A DNA stretch of 57,212 bases from Streptomyces sp. NRRL F-6492 (GTDB taxonomy: Bacteria; Actinomycetota; Actinomycetes; Streptomycetales; Streptomycetaceae). The stretch's first letter is position 1; every line of letters starts with the position of its first letter. Below, piece after piece: positions 8,496 to 16,178 of the stretch. The notes beneath the pieces are model-generated. The model was given only the letters and a program-made list of their open reading frames with translations. It did not search any database and was not told where the DNA came from. Location: NCBI RefSeq assembly GCF_001280125.1, contig NZ_LGEG01000226.1, positions 1 to 57,212 of the forward strand. The letters are read 5' to 3'. The translations under genes and the position numbers were made by a program.

Positions 8496-9932
8496 TCAGA
8501 GCTTCGCGGAGGACTTCCCGATCCGCTCGCGGACCAGCGCGACCGCGATCACGAGGGCGGCCACGAGCAGCGAGAGCACGACCTGCTCCCGGGCGCTGCC
8601 GCCGTCGTAGATCATGTAGCCGAGGACGAAGACGATCATGGCGATCGTCGCCCAGGTCAGGTACGGGAAGAGCCACATCCGCACGACCAGCTTCTCCGGC
8701 GACTCGCGCAGGATGATGCCGCGCATCCGCAGCTGGGTCACGCAGATGACCAGCCAGACGAAGAGCGCCACCGCGCCGGAGGAGTTCAGCAGGAAGGCGA
8801 AGACGGTGTCCGGCCACTTGTAGTTGAAGAAGACCGCGACGAAGCCGAAGACGACCGAGCCGAGGATCGCCGCCCGCGGCACGCCCCGCGCGGTGGTGCG
8901 GGCGAAGGCCTTCGGGGCGTCACCGCGCCGCCCGAGCGAGAAGGCCATCCGGGAGGCGGTGTAGAGGCCCGAGTTCAGGCAGGACAGGACGGCCGTCAGG
9001 ACGATCACGTTCATGATCTGGCCGGCGGCCGGGATGCCGATGGAGTCGAGGGCGGCGACGTACGAGCCCTTCTCGACGATCGACTCGTCGTTCCACGGCA
9101 GCAGGGTCAGGACCACGAAGATCGAGCCCAGGTAGAAGACGCCGATCCGCCAGATCACGCTGTTGGTGGCCTTGGTGACCGCGCGCTGCGGGTCCTCCGA
9201 CTCGCCGGCGGCCAGGGTGACGATCTCGCTGCCCATGAAGGAGAAGACGACCATCAGCACACCGGTGAGGATCGCGCCCGCGCCCATCGGGAGGAAGCCC
9301 CCGGCGTCGGTGAGGTGCGCGAACCCGGCGCCCGGGTTGTCCGAGCCGGGCAGCACGCCGAAGACCGCGAGCAGGCCGATGACGACGAAGGCGCCGATGG
9401 CGACGACCTTGATGCCGGCGAACCAGAACTCGAACTCGCCGTAGGAGGCGACCGAGGCGAGGTTGGTGGCGGTGAGCACCACCATCACGATGAGCGCCCA
9501 GGCCCACTGCGGGACGGCCGGGACCCAGCTCTCCAGGATCACCGCGCCCGCGGTCGCCTCGACGGCGAGCACGACGACCCAGAAGAACCAGTACAGCCAG
9601 CCGATGCTGAAGCCGGCCCAGCGGCCGAGGGCCTGGTCCGCGTAGGCGGAGAAGGAGCCGGAGGACGGCCGGGCGGCGGCCATCTCGCCCAGCATGCGCA
9701 TCACGAAGACGACCATGGTGCCGACGAGCGCGTAGGAGAGCAGGATCGCGGGGCCGGCCGCGGCGATGCCGGAGCCGGAGCCGACGAAGAGGCCGGCGCC
9801 GATGACGCCGCCGATCGCGATCATCGAGAGGTGGCGGTTCTTGAGACCGGCCTTGAGACCGTCGGAGGAGTCGGGCGTCCCGGTGGTGCCGGTCGTGCCG
9901 TCGTCCTTCGTCAGGGTCGGTTGCGTGTTCAT
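8496..9932 (-). CDS. Amino-acid permease, APC superfamily (AAT/GABA-permease type), paralogue 3
   Basis: Membrane amino-acid transporter, 478 aa from the ATG at 9930-9932, which has GAGGAAG six bases upstream; a 16-residue in-frame extension to 9980 has no such site. It begins with a Thr/Gly/Asp-rich tail, then LKAGLKNRHLSMIAIGGVIG and GAGLFVGSGSG, and shares the FGEFEFWFAG-type central helix with paralogues 1 and 2 (here YGEFEFWFAGIKVV). It is divergent from rpiB with about 200 bp between. Paralogue 3 differs more from the other two than they do from each other, so it may have another substrate. Confidence 0.88.
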   Translation of the reverse strand: MNTQPTLTKDDGTTGTTGTPDSSDGLKAGLKNRHLSMIAIGGVIGAGLFVGSGSGIAAAGPAILLSYALVGTMVVFVMRMLGEMAAARPSSGSFSAYADQALGRWAGFSIGWLYWFFWVVVLAVEATAGAVILESWVPAVPQWAWALIVMVVLTATNLASVASYGEFEFWFAGIKVVAIGAFVVIGLLAVFGVLPGSDNPGAGFAHLTDAGGFLPMGAGAILTGVLMVVFSFMGSEIVTLAAGESEDPQRAVTKATNSVIWRIGVFYLGSIFVVLTLLPWNDESIVEKGSYVAALDSIGIPAAGQIMNVIVLTAVLSCLNSGLYTASRMAFSLGRRGDAPKAFARTTARGVPRAAILGSVVFGFVAVFFNYKWPDTVFAFLLNSSGAVALFVWLVICVTQLRMRGIILRESPEKLVVRMWLFPYLTWATIAMIVFVLGYMIYDGGSAREQVVLSLLVAALVIAVALVRERIGKSSAKL

Positions 9933-10128
9933 GGACGCTTCCTCGGGTGTGGGGGTCGCTCGGGTCGCGAGCCCGGGCATTTAACCCTGTCGGCGGGGCT
10001 GATCGGAAGACCCCGTTCCGGATCGTTGTACGGACGGACGCGCGAGGGTCGAAGGTCCGTACCAGGCCGGACGAAGGTCCCGACCCCGCTGCCCACTACC
10101 CCGGCCGGTACGTGCCACACTCGGCACC

Positions 10129-10623
10129 ATGCGCGTCTACCTCGGTTCCGACCACGCCGGCTACGAACTCAAGAACCACCTCGTCGAGTGGCTGAAGGCC
10201 CACGGCCACGAGCCCGTCGACTGCGGTCCCCACGTCTACGACGCCCTCGACGACTACCCGCCGTTCTGCCTGCGCGCCGCCGAGAGGACGGCCGCGGACC
10301 CGGACGCCCTCGGCATCGTCATCGGCGGCTCCGGCAACGGCGAGCAGATCGCCGCGAACAAGGTGAAGGGGGTGCGCGCCGCCCTCGCCTGGAGCGAGCA
10401 GACCGCCGCCCTCGGCCGCGAGCACAACAACGCCAACGTGATCTCCGTCGGCGGCCGGATGCACACGCAGGAAGAGGCGACCAAGTTCGTCGAGATCTTC
10501 CTCAGCACCCCGTACTCCGGTGACGAGCGCCACACCCGCCGGATCGACATGCTCACCGCCTACGAGAACACCGGCGAGCTCCCCCCGATCCCGGCCCACC
10601 ACCCGCAGGAGCCGACCGCCTGA
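10129..10623 (+). CDS. rpiB: Ribose-5-phosphate isomerase B (or related RpiB/LacAB sugar-phosphate isomerase)
   Basis: Interconverts ribose 5-phosphate and ribulose 5-phosphate in the pentose phosphate pathway; 164 aa. The N-terminal GSDHAGYELKNHL supplies Asp8 and His9, and GGSGNGEQIAANK carries Glu72, the catalytic base position used in actinobacterial RpiB in place of the cysteine of the E. coli enzyme. No Shine-Dalgarno sequence precedes ATG 10129; a CACACT hexamer seven bases upstream could be a -10 for a leaderless message. Its stop overlaps the start of the next gene (TGATG), so the two are translationally coupled. Confidence 0.92.
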   Translation: MRVYLGSDHAGYELKNHLVEWLKAHGHEPVDCGPHVYDALDDYPPFCLRAAERTAADPDALGIVIGGSGNGEQIAANKVKGVRAALAWSEQTAALGREHNNANVISVGGRMHTQEEATKFVEIFLSTPYSGDERHTRRIDMLTAYENTGELPPIPAHHPQEPTA

Positions 10624-11432
10624 TGCCCGAAGGGCACACCATCCACCGGCTGGCCGCCGACCACCGCGAGCGGTTCGGCGGCCGGCCCGTGCGCGTCTCC
10701 AGCCCGCAGGGCAAGTTCGCCGACTCGGCCGCCCTGCTCGACGGCACCGTCCTGGAGACCACCGAGGCCCACGGCAAGCACCTCTTCCTGGGCTTCACCG
10801 GCCGGGTCTGGATCCACATCCACCTCGGCCTCTTCGGCAAGGTGGCCTTCGGCGACGCCCCCGCGCCGCCGCCCACCGACACGGTGCGGCTGCGCCTCGC
10901 GAACCCCGAGTCGTACGTCGACCTGCGCGGCCCCACCACCTGCGCCCTGATCACGGACGCCGAGAAGCGGGCGATACACGACCGGCTCGGCCCCGACCCG
11001 CTCCGCGACGGCGACGACCCGGACGGGGCCTGGCGCCGGATCTCGAAGTCCCGCACCACCGTCGCCGCCCTCCTCATGGACCAGAAGGTCGTCGCCGGCG
11101 TCGGCAACGTCTACCGCGCCGAGGTCCTCTTCCGGCACGGCATCGACCCGTACCGCGCCGGCAAGGACCTCACGAAGCGGGAGTGGGACGCGATCTGGGC
11201 CGACCTGGCGGCGCTGATGCGCGAGGGCGTCCGGCTCAACCGCATCGACACCGTCCGGCCCGAGCACACCCCCGAGGCGATGGGCCGCCCGCCGCGCGTC
11301 GACGACCACGGCGGCGAGGTGTACGTCTACCGGCGCGCCCGGATGGCCTGTCACATCTGCGGCACCGACATCCGCACGGCGGACCTGGCCGCCCGCAACC
11401 TCTTCTGGTGCCCGGGCTGCCAGACCCGCTGA
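10623..11432 (+). CDS. nei: Fpg/Nei family DNA glycosylase (Nei-like, zinc finger)
   Basis: Bifunctional base-excision repair glycosylase/AP lyase that removes oxidised bases; 269 aa. The mature N-terminus PEGHTIHRLA gives the catalytic Pro2 and Glu3, and the His after Gly is typical of Nei rather than Fpg. A helix-two-turn-helix region is seen at VAGVGNVYRAEVLF. A C-terminal zinc finger uses Cys243, Cys246, Cys263 and Cys266. The start overlaps the rpiB stop by one base. It converges on the acetyltransferase gene with only ten bases between the stop codons, leaving no space for an intergenic terminator. Confidence 0.9.
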   Translation: MPEGHTIHRLAADHRERFGGRPVRVSSPQGKFADSAALLDGTVLETTEAHGKHLFLGFTGRVWIHIHLGLFGKVAFGDAPAPPPTDTVRLRLANPESYVDLRGPTTCALITDAEKRAIHDRLGPDPLRDGDDPDGAWRRISKSRTTVAALLMDQKVVAGVGNVYRAEVLFRHGIDPYRAGKDLTKREWDAIWADLAALMREGVRLNRIDTVRPEHTPEAMGRPPRVDDHGGEVYVYRRARMACHICGTDIRTADLAARNLFWCPGCQTR

Positions 11433-11442
11433 GGGCACTTCT

Positions 11443-12687
11443 CTAGAACCCGTGCGGCAGCCACGGCGCGACCGGCGAGCCGAACGCCACCGACGCCTCC
11501 ACCAGCGCGCCCTCCCGCAGCTCCCGCACCCGCCCGGCCGCCGCCAGCGACGTCAGCGGGACGCCGCCCAGATACGCCGCCCCCAGCTCCCGCACCGAGA
11601 GCGACAGGTCCGCCGGGTCCGAGGTCCGCACGCAGACCGCGCCCTTCGCGTCCCCGGTCAGCCGCCAACGCCCCTCGTTCCACGGACAGAACGCGTCCTC
11701 GACCTCGAACACCACGTCCACCGGCGTCTGGTACGTCCGCGCCTCCAGGGCCGGGCCCACCTCCACCAGGCGCGCGTGCAACGAGTCCCGCAGGGTCGGC
11801 GCGCACCGCCGCACGTCGTCCACCAGGTGCTGCCAGCCGTCGTCCACCGGCCGGCCCTCGACCGTCCGCACCGACGCCGTCAGGTCCACCGAGCAGAGGA
11901 ACCGCCACAGCGCCGCCTCCGCCGCCGGGTCGAGCCCCATCAGCCCGTGCACGTGCACCGACCCGTCGGCCCCCGTCGCCGACCAGTCCGGCTTGACCGC
12001 GTAGTGCGCGAACCCCACGACCTCCCCGTCCCGCTCCGCGAGCACGCACAGCCGGGGCGAGGTCCCGCCCCGCTCGGCCGCGGGGTCGATCAGCGGCAGC
12101 CGCTCCCAGCCCGGCCGCCGGGCCAGCATCCCCGGCCGCGCGGACACCAGGCGCGCGTACACCGCCTCGCACGCCGCCGAGGACTCCACGAGGTCCGCCC
12201 GGCGCAGCGCCACCGCGTCCGTGCCCTCCGGCACCGCGAGCCGCACCCGGTTCGTGTCGATCACCGCCCGCGTCGAGTACGTCGCGATCCCGTAGCCGAA
12301 CCGCCCGTAGATCCCCGGCTCCGACGCCGTGAGCACCGCGAGGAACTCGCCCGCCGCCCGCAGGTCGTCCAGCTGCCGCCGCATCATCGCGGTCAGGATC
12401 CCGCGCCGCCGGTGCGTCCCCGCCACGCTCACCATGGTCACCCCGGCCGCCGGCACCGACGCCCCGCCCGGAACCGTCAGCCGGAACGAGAACGACCCCG
12501 CCGTCCCCACGCACAGCTCACCGTCCCAGGCGCCCAGGGAACGGTCGAACTCGGTCAGGTCCCGCCACAGCCGTCGCTCCTCCGGGGACTCGACCACCCC
12601 TCCGAAGGCGAGTTCGAGGACCCCGTACCAGCGGTCCCATTCGATCGGGTCGAGAACCCGCAGCTCAGTAGTCATATGCCAAGTCAT
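11443..12687 (-). CDS. Eis-like GNAT family N-acetyltransferase
   Basis: Acetyl-CoA-dependent N-acetyltransferase resembling mycobacterial Eis, which acetylates aminoglycosides and protein lysines; 414 aa. The first GNAT domain holds the acetyl-CoA loop VAGTHRRRGILTAMM, followed by EPGIYGRFGYG with the Tyr of the Eis active site; a second degenerate GNAT domain and an SCP2-like C-terminal domain follow. The chain ends in ...PWLPHGF, and in Eis the carboxylate of a C-terminal Phe is catalytic. The start is uncertain: ATG codons at 12687 and 12675 lie in a direct repeat and neither has a good ribosome-binding site. Substrate unknown; aminoglycoside resistance should not be assumed. Confidence 0.85.
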   Translation of the reverse strand: MTWHMTTELRVLDPIEWDRWYGVLELAFGGVVESPEERRLWRDLTEFDRSLGAWDGELCVGTAGSFSFRLTVPGGASVPAAGVTMVSVAGTHRRRGILTAMMRRQLDDLRAAGEFLAVLTASEPGIYGRFGYGIATYSTRAVIDTNRVRLAVPEGTDAVALRRADLVESSAACEAVYARLVSARPGMLARRPGWERLPLIDPAAERGGTSPRLCVLAERDGEVVGFAHYAVKPDWSATGADGSVHVHGLMGLDPAAEAALWRFLCSVDLTASVRTVEGRPVDDGWQHLVDDVRRCAPTLRDSLHARLVEVGPALEARTYQTPVDVVFEVEDAFCPWNEGRWRLTGDAKGAVCVRTSDPADLSLSVRELGAAYLGGVPLTSLAAAGRVRELREGALVEASVAFGSPVAPWLPHGF

Positions 12688-12779
12688 ATGCCATCGATAT
12701 CAGCGGCCCGCGCCCGGGGCGACCCGGTTTCGCGCACATTGTCGCCGGGGTACCCCTGCACGACGCCGGACGGGATGGA

Positions 12780-12785
12780 TAGGGT
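12780..12785 (+). promoter_or_regulatory. Leaderless -10 element of the PP2C phosphatase gene
   Basis: TAGGGT lies seven bases before ATG 12793, the spacing of Streptomyces leaderless promoters. The -35 region is weak. Confidence 0.4.
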
Positions 12786-12792
12786 CCGGCCC

Positions 12793-13941
12793 ATGGGACA
12801 CCGCGGCGGAGTGAACGCGTACGCGGCCCGGACGCGCAGGCGCGTACGCCGGGCCCGCGTCGCGCTGCGCAAATCCGGCGTCGACTACTTCCGCGGGGAC
12901 GGCGCCGACTGGATCGCCTTCGCCGGACTCCTCCTGATGATCCCGGCCATCGCCTTCGGCACCCTGGTCGACCCCGTCTGGTGCGCGCCCACCGCGCTCG
13001 CCCTGCCCATCGTGGCCGGCGGCCTGCTGCTGCGCCCCGCCAGCCTGCTCGGCCTGTACGCGGCCGCCGCGGGCGCCCTCATCGTCGAGTCCGTCGTCCT
13101 CGGCCCGTACACCCAGGGCCCCGCCCGGGTCACCCCCGGCACCGTCCTCGTCGTCGCCGCCTGCGGCCTCTTCGGGCTCCTCATCGCCCAGTTCCGGGCC
13201 CGCGTCGGCGTGCCCTGGCGGCGCGGCGGCACCATGCTCTTCGACCTGCGCGAACGCATCCGGGTGCAGAGCGCGCTGCCCCGGCTCCCGCAGGGCTGGC
13301 ACCGCGAGATGGCGCTGCGCCCGGCCGGCGGTCAGTCCTTCTCCGGGGACTTCGTGGTCGCCGCCCGCACCCACGGCGGCCGCACCCTGGAGGTCGTCCT
13401 CACCGACGTCTCCGGCAAGGGCATGGACGCCGCCTCCCGCTCCCTGCTGCTCTCCGGCGCCTTCGGCGGCCTCCTCGGCTCGCTCCCGCCGCACGGCTTC
13501 CTGACCGCCGCCAACGGCTACCTGCTGCGCCAGAACTGGGACGAGGGCTTCGCCACCTCGATCCACCTCGTCCTCGACCTGGAGTCCGGGGACTACGAGC
13601 TCTACTCGGCCGGCCACCTGCCCGCCCTCCAGCTCCACGCGGGCAGCGGACGCTGGGAGGAGAAGGAGGCCGAAGGACCCCTCCTCGGCGTCTACGACGG
13701 CGCCGAGTTCCACCCGGCCAAGGGCTCCCTGCGCCCCGGCGACGTGCTGATGCTCTTCACCGACGGCCTCGTCGAGGCCGCCGACCGGGACATCGCCGAG
13801 GGCATCGACCGGCTCACCGGCGAGGCCGACCGCTGTGTCACCGACGGCTTCGACGGCGTCGCCTGGGACCTCATCGAGGCCGTCGCCAAGGACGTCAACG
13901 ACGACCGGGCCCTGCTCCTGATCAGCCGCCGGTCCCCCTGA
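12793..13941 (+). CDS. Membrane-anchored PP2C (SpoIIE-type) serine phosphatase
   Basis: A 382-residue Mg/Mn-dependent protein phosphatase. A basic N-terminus (about 30 residues) precedes three or four hydrophobic segments around residues 37-135, then a cytosolic SpoIIE/RsbU-like catalytic domain from about residue 175. Metal-binding aspartates are visible in SFSGDF, in LTDVSGKGMDAA, in FTDGLVEA and in the final DDRALLLI. Such enzymes usually dephosphorylate anti-sigma antagonists of the SpoIIAA/RsbV class; none is encoded next to it. ATG 12793 was chosen because the -10-like TAGGGT ends seven bases before it and homologous sequence begins there. Confidence 0.85.
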   Translation: MGHRGGVNAYAARTRRRVRRARVALRKSGVDYFRGDGADWIAFAGLLLMIPAIAFGTLVDPVWCAPTALALPIVAGGLLLRPASLLGLYAAAAGALIVESVVLGPYTQGPARVTPGTVLVVAACGLFGLLIAQFRARVGVPWRRGGTMLFDLRERIRVQSALPRLPQGWHREMALRPAGGQSFSGDFVVAARTHGGRTLEVVLTDVSGKGMDAASRSLLLSGAFGGLLGSLPPHGFLTAANGYLLRQNWDEGFATSIHLVLDLESGDYELYSAGHLPALQLHAGSGRWEEKEAEGPLLGVYDGAEFHPAKGSLRPGDVLMLFTDGLVEAADRDIAEGIDRLTGEADRCVTDGFDGVAWDLIEAVAKDVNDDRALLLISRRSP

Positions 13942-13969
13942 GAGCGCCTCCGGACGCGCACGGACACGG

Positions 13970-14015
13970 GGACGGCCCCGGACCCTCCCGCGCGGGGAGG
14001 CGTCCGGGGCCGTCC
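13970..14015. terminator. Bidirectional terminator
   Basis: A 13-bp outer stem (13970-13982 with 14003-14015) plus an inner CTCCC/GGGAG stem separates the convergent phosphatase and acyltransferase genes. Confidence 0.8.
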
Positions 14016-14029
14016 GGGATCCGGGGCGG

Positions 14030-15157
14030 TCAGCCCGGCTTCGCCGCCCCACCCCTGCGGAAGGCCCAGGCCATCTCGGGCTCCGTCACCCACTTCAGCG
14101 CCTTGCGCACCGGGGGCGTGCAGAGGAGGGTCATCACCGCCAGGGCGACCAGGGTGACCGCCACCCGGCCCGGGGCCGTGGTGAGCCACGGGTGGTCCTC
14201 GAAGAGCCCCAGGTATCCGGCGCCCCGTATCAGGAAGCCGTGCAGGACGTAGCCGCAGATGGTGCCGGCCCCGAGGGCCGTGAACCAGCGCCGGGTGCCC
14301 GGGACGAGGGACAGGAACGCCGCGGCCAGCACCAGCGTGCCGAGGAGGAGGACCGCGACCAGGAACACGCCCCACCCCACGTCGGCGCCCATCTCCTGCA
14401 CGCTGCGGGAGCGGTAGAACCAGTTGAGGTGGAAGGCCGGCGCCCGCCAGTAGAAGAACGGAACCGCGGCGACGAGCACGACCGCCGAGACGATCCGCAC
14501 GGGCCGCCGCCGCAGGAGGGCGAAGTGCTCCGGCTCCATGCTCAGGCCGATCACGAAGTACGGCAGGAGCTGGAGCACCCTGGCCAGGTCCAGGGGCGCG
14601 CCGACGGCCGGAGTGACCGACGCGAGTCCGGCGATCACCAGGGAGGTCGCCACCGGCCACCGCACGACCCGCCAGAACGGGGTGGTCAGCCGCCAGACGA
14701 ACAGCGCGATCAGGAACCACATCAGATAGGTGGGGCGCAGCAGGCTGAACGGCCGGAAGGCACCGGTGCCCCACCGGGTGAACAGCGTGTACGCGACCTC
14801 GAAGAAGAGGTACGGCACGGCGACGCCGGTGAGCAGGCGCCTGAGCTGGTCGGGCCGGCCGGTGTAACTGCGCGAGAGATAGCCGGATATCAGTATGAAC
14901 ACCGGCATGTGGAAGGCGTACACCAGCATGTAGAGCCCGCGGGTGGCCCGGCTCCCCTCGATCACCGCGGGCCAGAGGTGACCCATGACGACGAGCAGGA
15001 TCGCGAGGTACTTCGCGTTGTCGAAGTAGGGATCGCGCACGGTGGGCCCGCGCGCGGGCCCGCTCCGCGGCGCGGTCGCGGGGGCCGTGGGTGTCCGCTC
15101 CGCTTCCCGGCGCCCGGAGAACGGAGCCCTGACGCTGTTCTGTGTGGCGGAGGACAT
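14030..15157 (-). CDS. Acyltransferase-3 family integral membrane protein
   Basis: A 375-residue membrane protein of the OafA/NolL/fucose-4-O-acetylase superfamily, which transfers acetyl or other acyl groups from inside the cell to sugars on polysaccharides, lipids or antibiotics. After a Pro/Arg-rich cytosolic tail of about 40 residues, the motif RDPYFDNAKYLAILLVVMGH contains the family's conserved His in the first helix. About ten hydrophobic segments follow, with VYAFHMPVFILISGYL, another family hallmark. The acceptor is not predictable; the surface-glycan locus at 47-57 kb is a conceivable source but is not linked. ATG 15157 has only a weak upstream site. Confidence 0.85.
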   Translation of the reverse strand: MSSATQNSVRAPFSGRREAERTPTAPATAPRSGPARGPTVRDPYFDNAKYLAILLVVMGHLWPAVIEGSRATRGLYMLVYAFHMPVFILISGYLSRSYTGRPDQLRRLLTGVAVPYLFFEVAYTLFTRWGTGAFRPFSLLRPTYLMWFLIALFVWRLTTPFWRVVRWPVATSLVIAGLASVTPAVGAPLDLARVLQLLPYFVIGLSMEPEHFALLRRRPVRIVSAVVLVAAVPFFYWRAPAFHLNWFYRSRSVQEMGADVGWGVFLVAVLLLGTLVLAAAFLSLVPGTRRWFTALGAGTICGYVLHGFLIRGAGYLGLFEDHPWLTTAPGRVAVTLVALAVMTLLCTPPVRKALKWVTEPEMAWAFRRGGAAKPG

Positions 15158-15465
15158 CGGGGAACCCTAGCCACGTCCTCACGCCGACTGAACCCCGTGC
15201 GCAACAAAGGGCATTCGACGCAAAAAGGCCTTTAAGTGCTCTTGTGCCGCCGATTAATACGCCCTACACCCGGGTAAAACGGGCTTGGTTGTACGGTTGT
15301 GCCTTTTCTCTCCCTTACCCGCCGCCGGGGGCCCTCCGCGACCCGGCGGTTCGTCACCGGGCGGCGTGGGCAAGGGGGTTGATGGCACCATGGGAGCGGC
15401 GGGGGGCGCGGACGACGCGAGGCCTCCGGACGGCAAGGCGGGACCGACCGAGGGTGTGATCAGTT
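15158..15465. other. 308-bp intergenic region with an AT-richer core
   Basis: No gene is supported here. Around 15,200-15,320 the sequence is less GC-rich than its surroundings and holds the palindrome AAAGGCCTTT (15224-15233) and a CCGGGTAAAACGGG stretch. It should contain the promoters of the minus-strand acyltransferase gene and the small membrane protein, but I see no convincing -35/-10 pair. Confidence 0.5.
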
Positions 15466-15660
15466 GTGGCCATTTCACTGTCTGTGGTGTTGCTGTTGGC
15501 GATCATCATGGTGGTGTTGATCCGCGGGGGAAGCCTCAAGGCCGGCCCCGCCGTGGTCGCGGTCCTCTTCGGCTTCTTCCTCGCCTCCACCGGCATGGCC
15601 GACGACATCCAGCGCTTCCTGGACTCGATAACGCAGACCGTCGCGTCCATCAAGTTCTGA
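15466..15660 (+). CDS. Small single-span membrane protein, conserved hypothetical
   Basis: 64 aa, beginning MAISLSVVLLLAIIMVVLIRGG from a GTG: a membrane segment of about 18 residues ending in Arg-Gly-Gly, then a second hydrophobic stretch (GPAVVAVLFGFFLASTGMA) and a short amphipathic tail. No catalytic motif is present and no function is known to me; I recall very similar short proteins in other Streptomyces. No strong ribosome-binding site precedes the GTG. Support for coding comes from the clean two-segment membrane pattern, high third-position GC and the strong hairpin 23 bases after the stop. Confidence 0.75.
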   Translation: MAISLSVVLLLAIIMVVLIRGGSLKAGPAVVAVLFGFFLASTGMADDIQRFLDSITQTVASIKF

Positions 15661-15682
15661 GGACGCCCCCTCGGAAACGACA

Positions 15683-15717
15683 CGGGGCCCGGACCGCGAG
15701 AAGCGGTCCGGGCCCCG
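15683..15717. terminator. Bidirectional terminator
   Basis: A perfect 15-bp stem (15683-15697 with 15703-15717) and five-base loop lies between the small membrane-protein gene and the oppositely oriented tRNA-Gly gene. Confidence 0.85.
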
Positions 15718-15724
15718 GGCCATG

Positions 15725-15798
15725 TGGAGCGGGTGACGGGAATCGAACCCGCGTAGCTAGTTTGGAAGACTAGTGCTCTACCATTGAGCTACACCCGC
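15725..15798 (-). tRNA. tRNA-Gly (anticodon TCC)
   Basis: A complete cloverleaf reads on the minus strand: acceptor GCGGGTG/CACCCGC, D arm GCTC-AATGGTA-GAGC, anticodon stem CTAGT/ACTAG around loop CTTCCAA, and T loop TTCGATT. The 3' CCA is encoded. Anticodon TCC reads GGA/GGG. Confidence 0.97.
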
Positions 15799-15931
15799 AC
15801 AGCATCGCGCCGCAGGTCACGAGGACCGCGGCACGAAGAGCATGGTACCGGGTCCGGGGCCCTCTTCGCACACCCCGTGGAAAGAGGGGCGCCGCAGAGT
15901 CTCCGTCCATGTACCCTACGTGTCGCACCGA

Positions 15932-16008
15932 CGGGGTGTGGCGCAGCTTGGTAGCGCGTCCGCTTTGGGAGCGGAAGGCCGTGGGTTCAAATCCCGCCAC
16001 CCCGACCA
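15932..16008 (+). tRNA. tRNA-Pro (anticodon TGG)
   Basis: A complete cloverleaf of 77 bases: acceptor CGGGGTG/CACCCCG, D arm GCGC-AGCTTGGTA-GCGC, anticodon stem TCCGC/GCGGA around TTTGGGA, T loop TTCAAAT, encoded CCA. It is divergent from tRNA-Gly, 133 bp apart. Confidence 0.97.
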
Positions 16009-16046
16009 TGACGACCACGTGCCCGTCCCGGGCGTTCTTGATCATG

Positions 16047-16083
16047 TTGTGGGCGTCCTCCCGCTTGCGGTTACTATGCAAGC
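16047..16083 (+). promoter_or_regulatory. Probable tig promoter with inverted repeat over the -10
   Basis: TTGTGG (16047-16052) and TACTAT (16072-16077) are spaced 19 bp apart, about 100 bp upstream of tig. GCTTGC (16063-16068) and GCAAGC (16078-16083) form an inverted repeat that brackets the -10, so an operator is possible. Confidence 0.45.
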
Positions 16084-16178
16084 TGCGTGCCCGTGTGTCT
16101 CTCTGACCGGGCCGATCGGCCGGACCCGCCCCGCGCGGCCCGGCTGAATCCAGGAATCAGCCACAAGGAGACCGAACC

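Noticed and set aside
15842..16147. Reading frames across the tRNA-Pro gene
   Set aside because: They translate the tRNA and its flanks; the cloverleaf is complete and explains the sequence.
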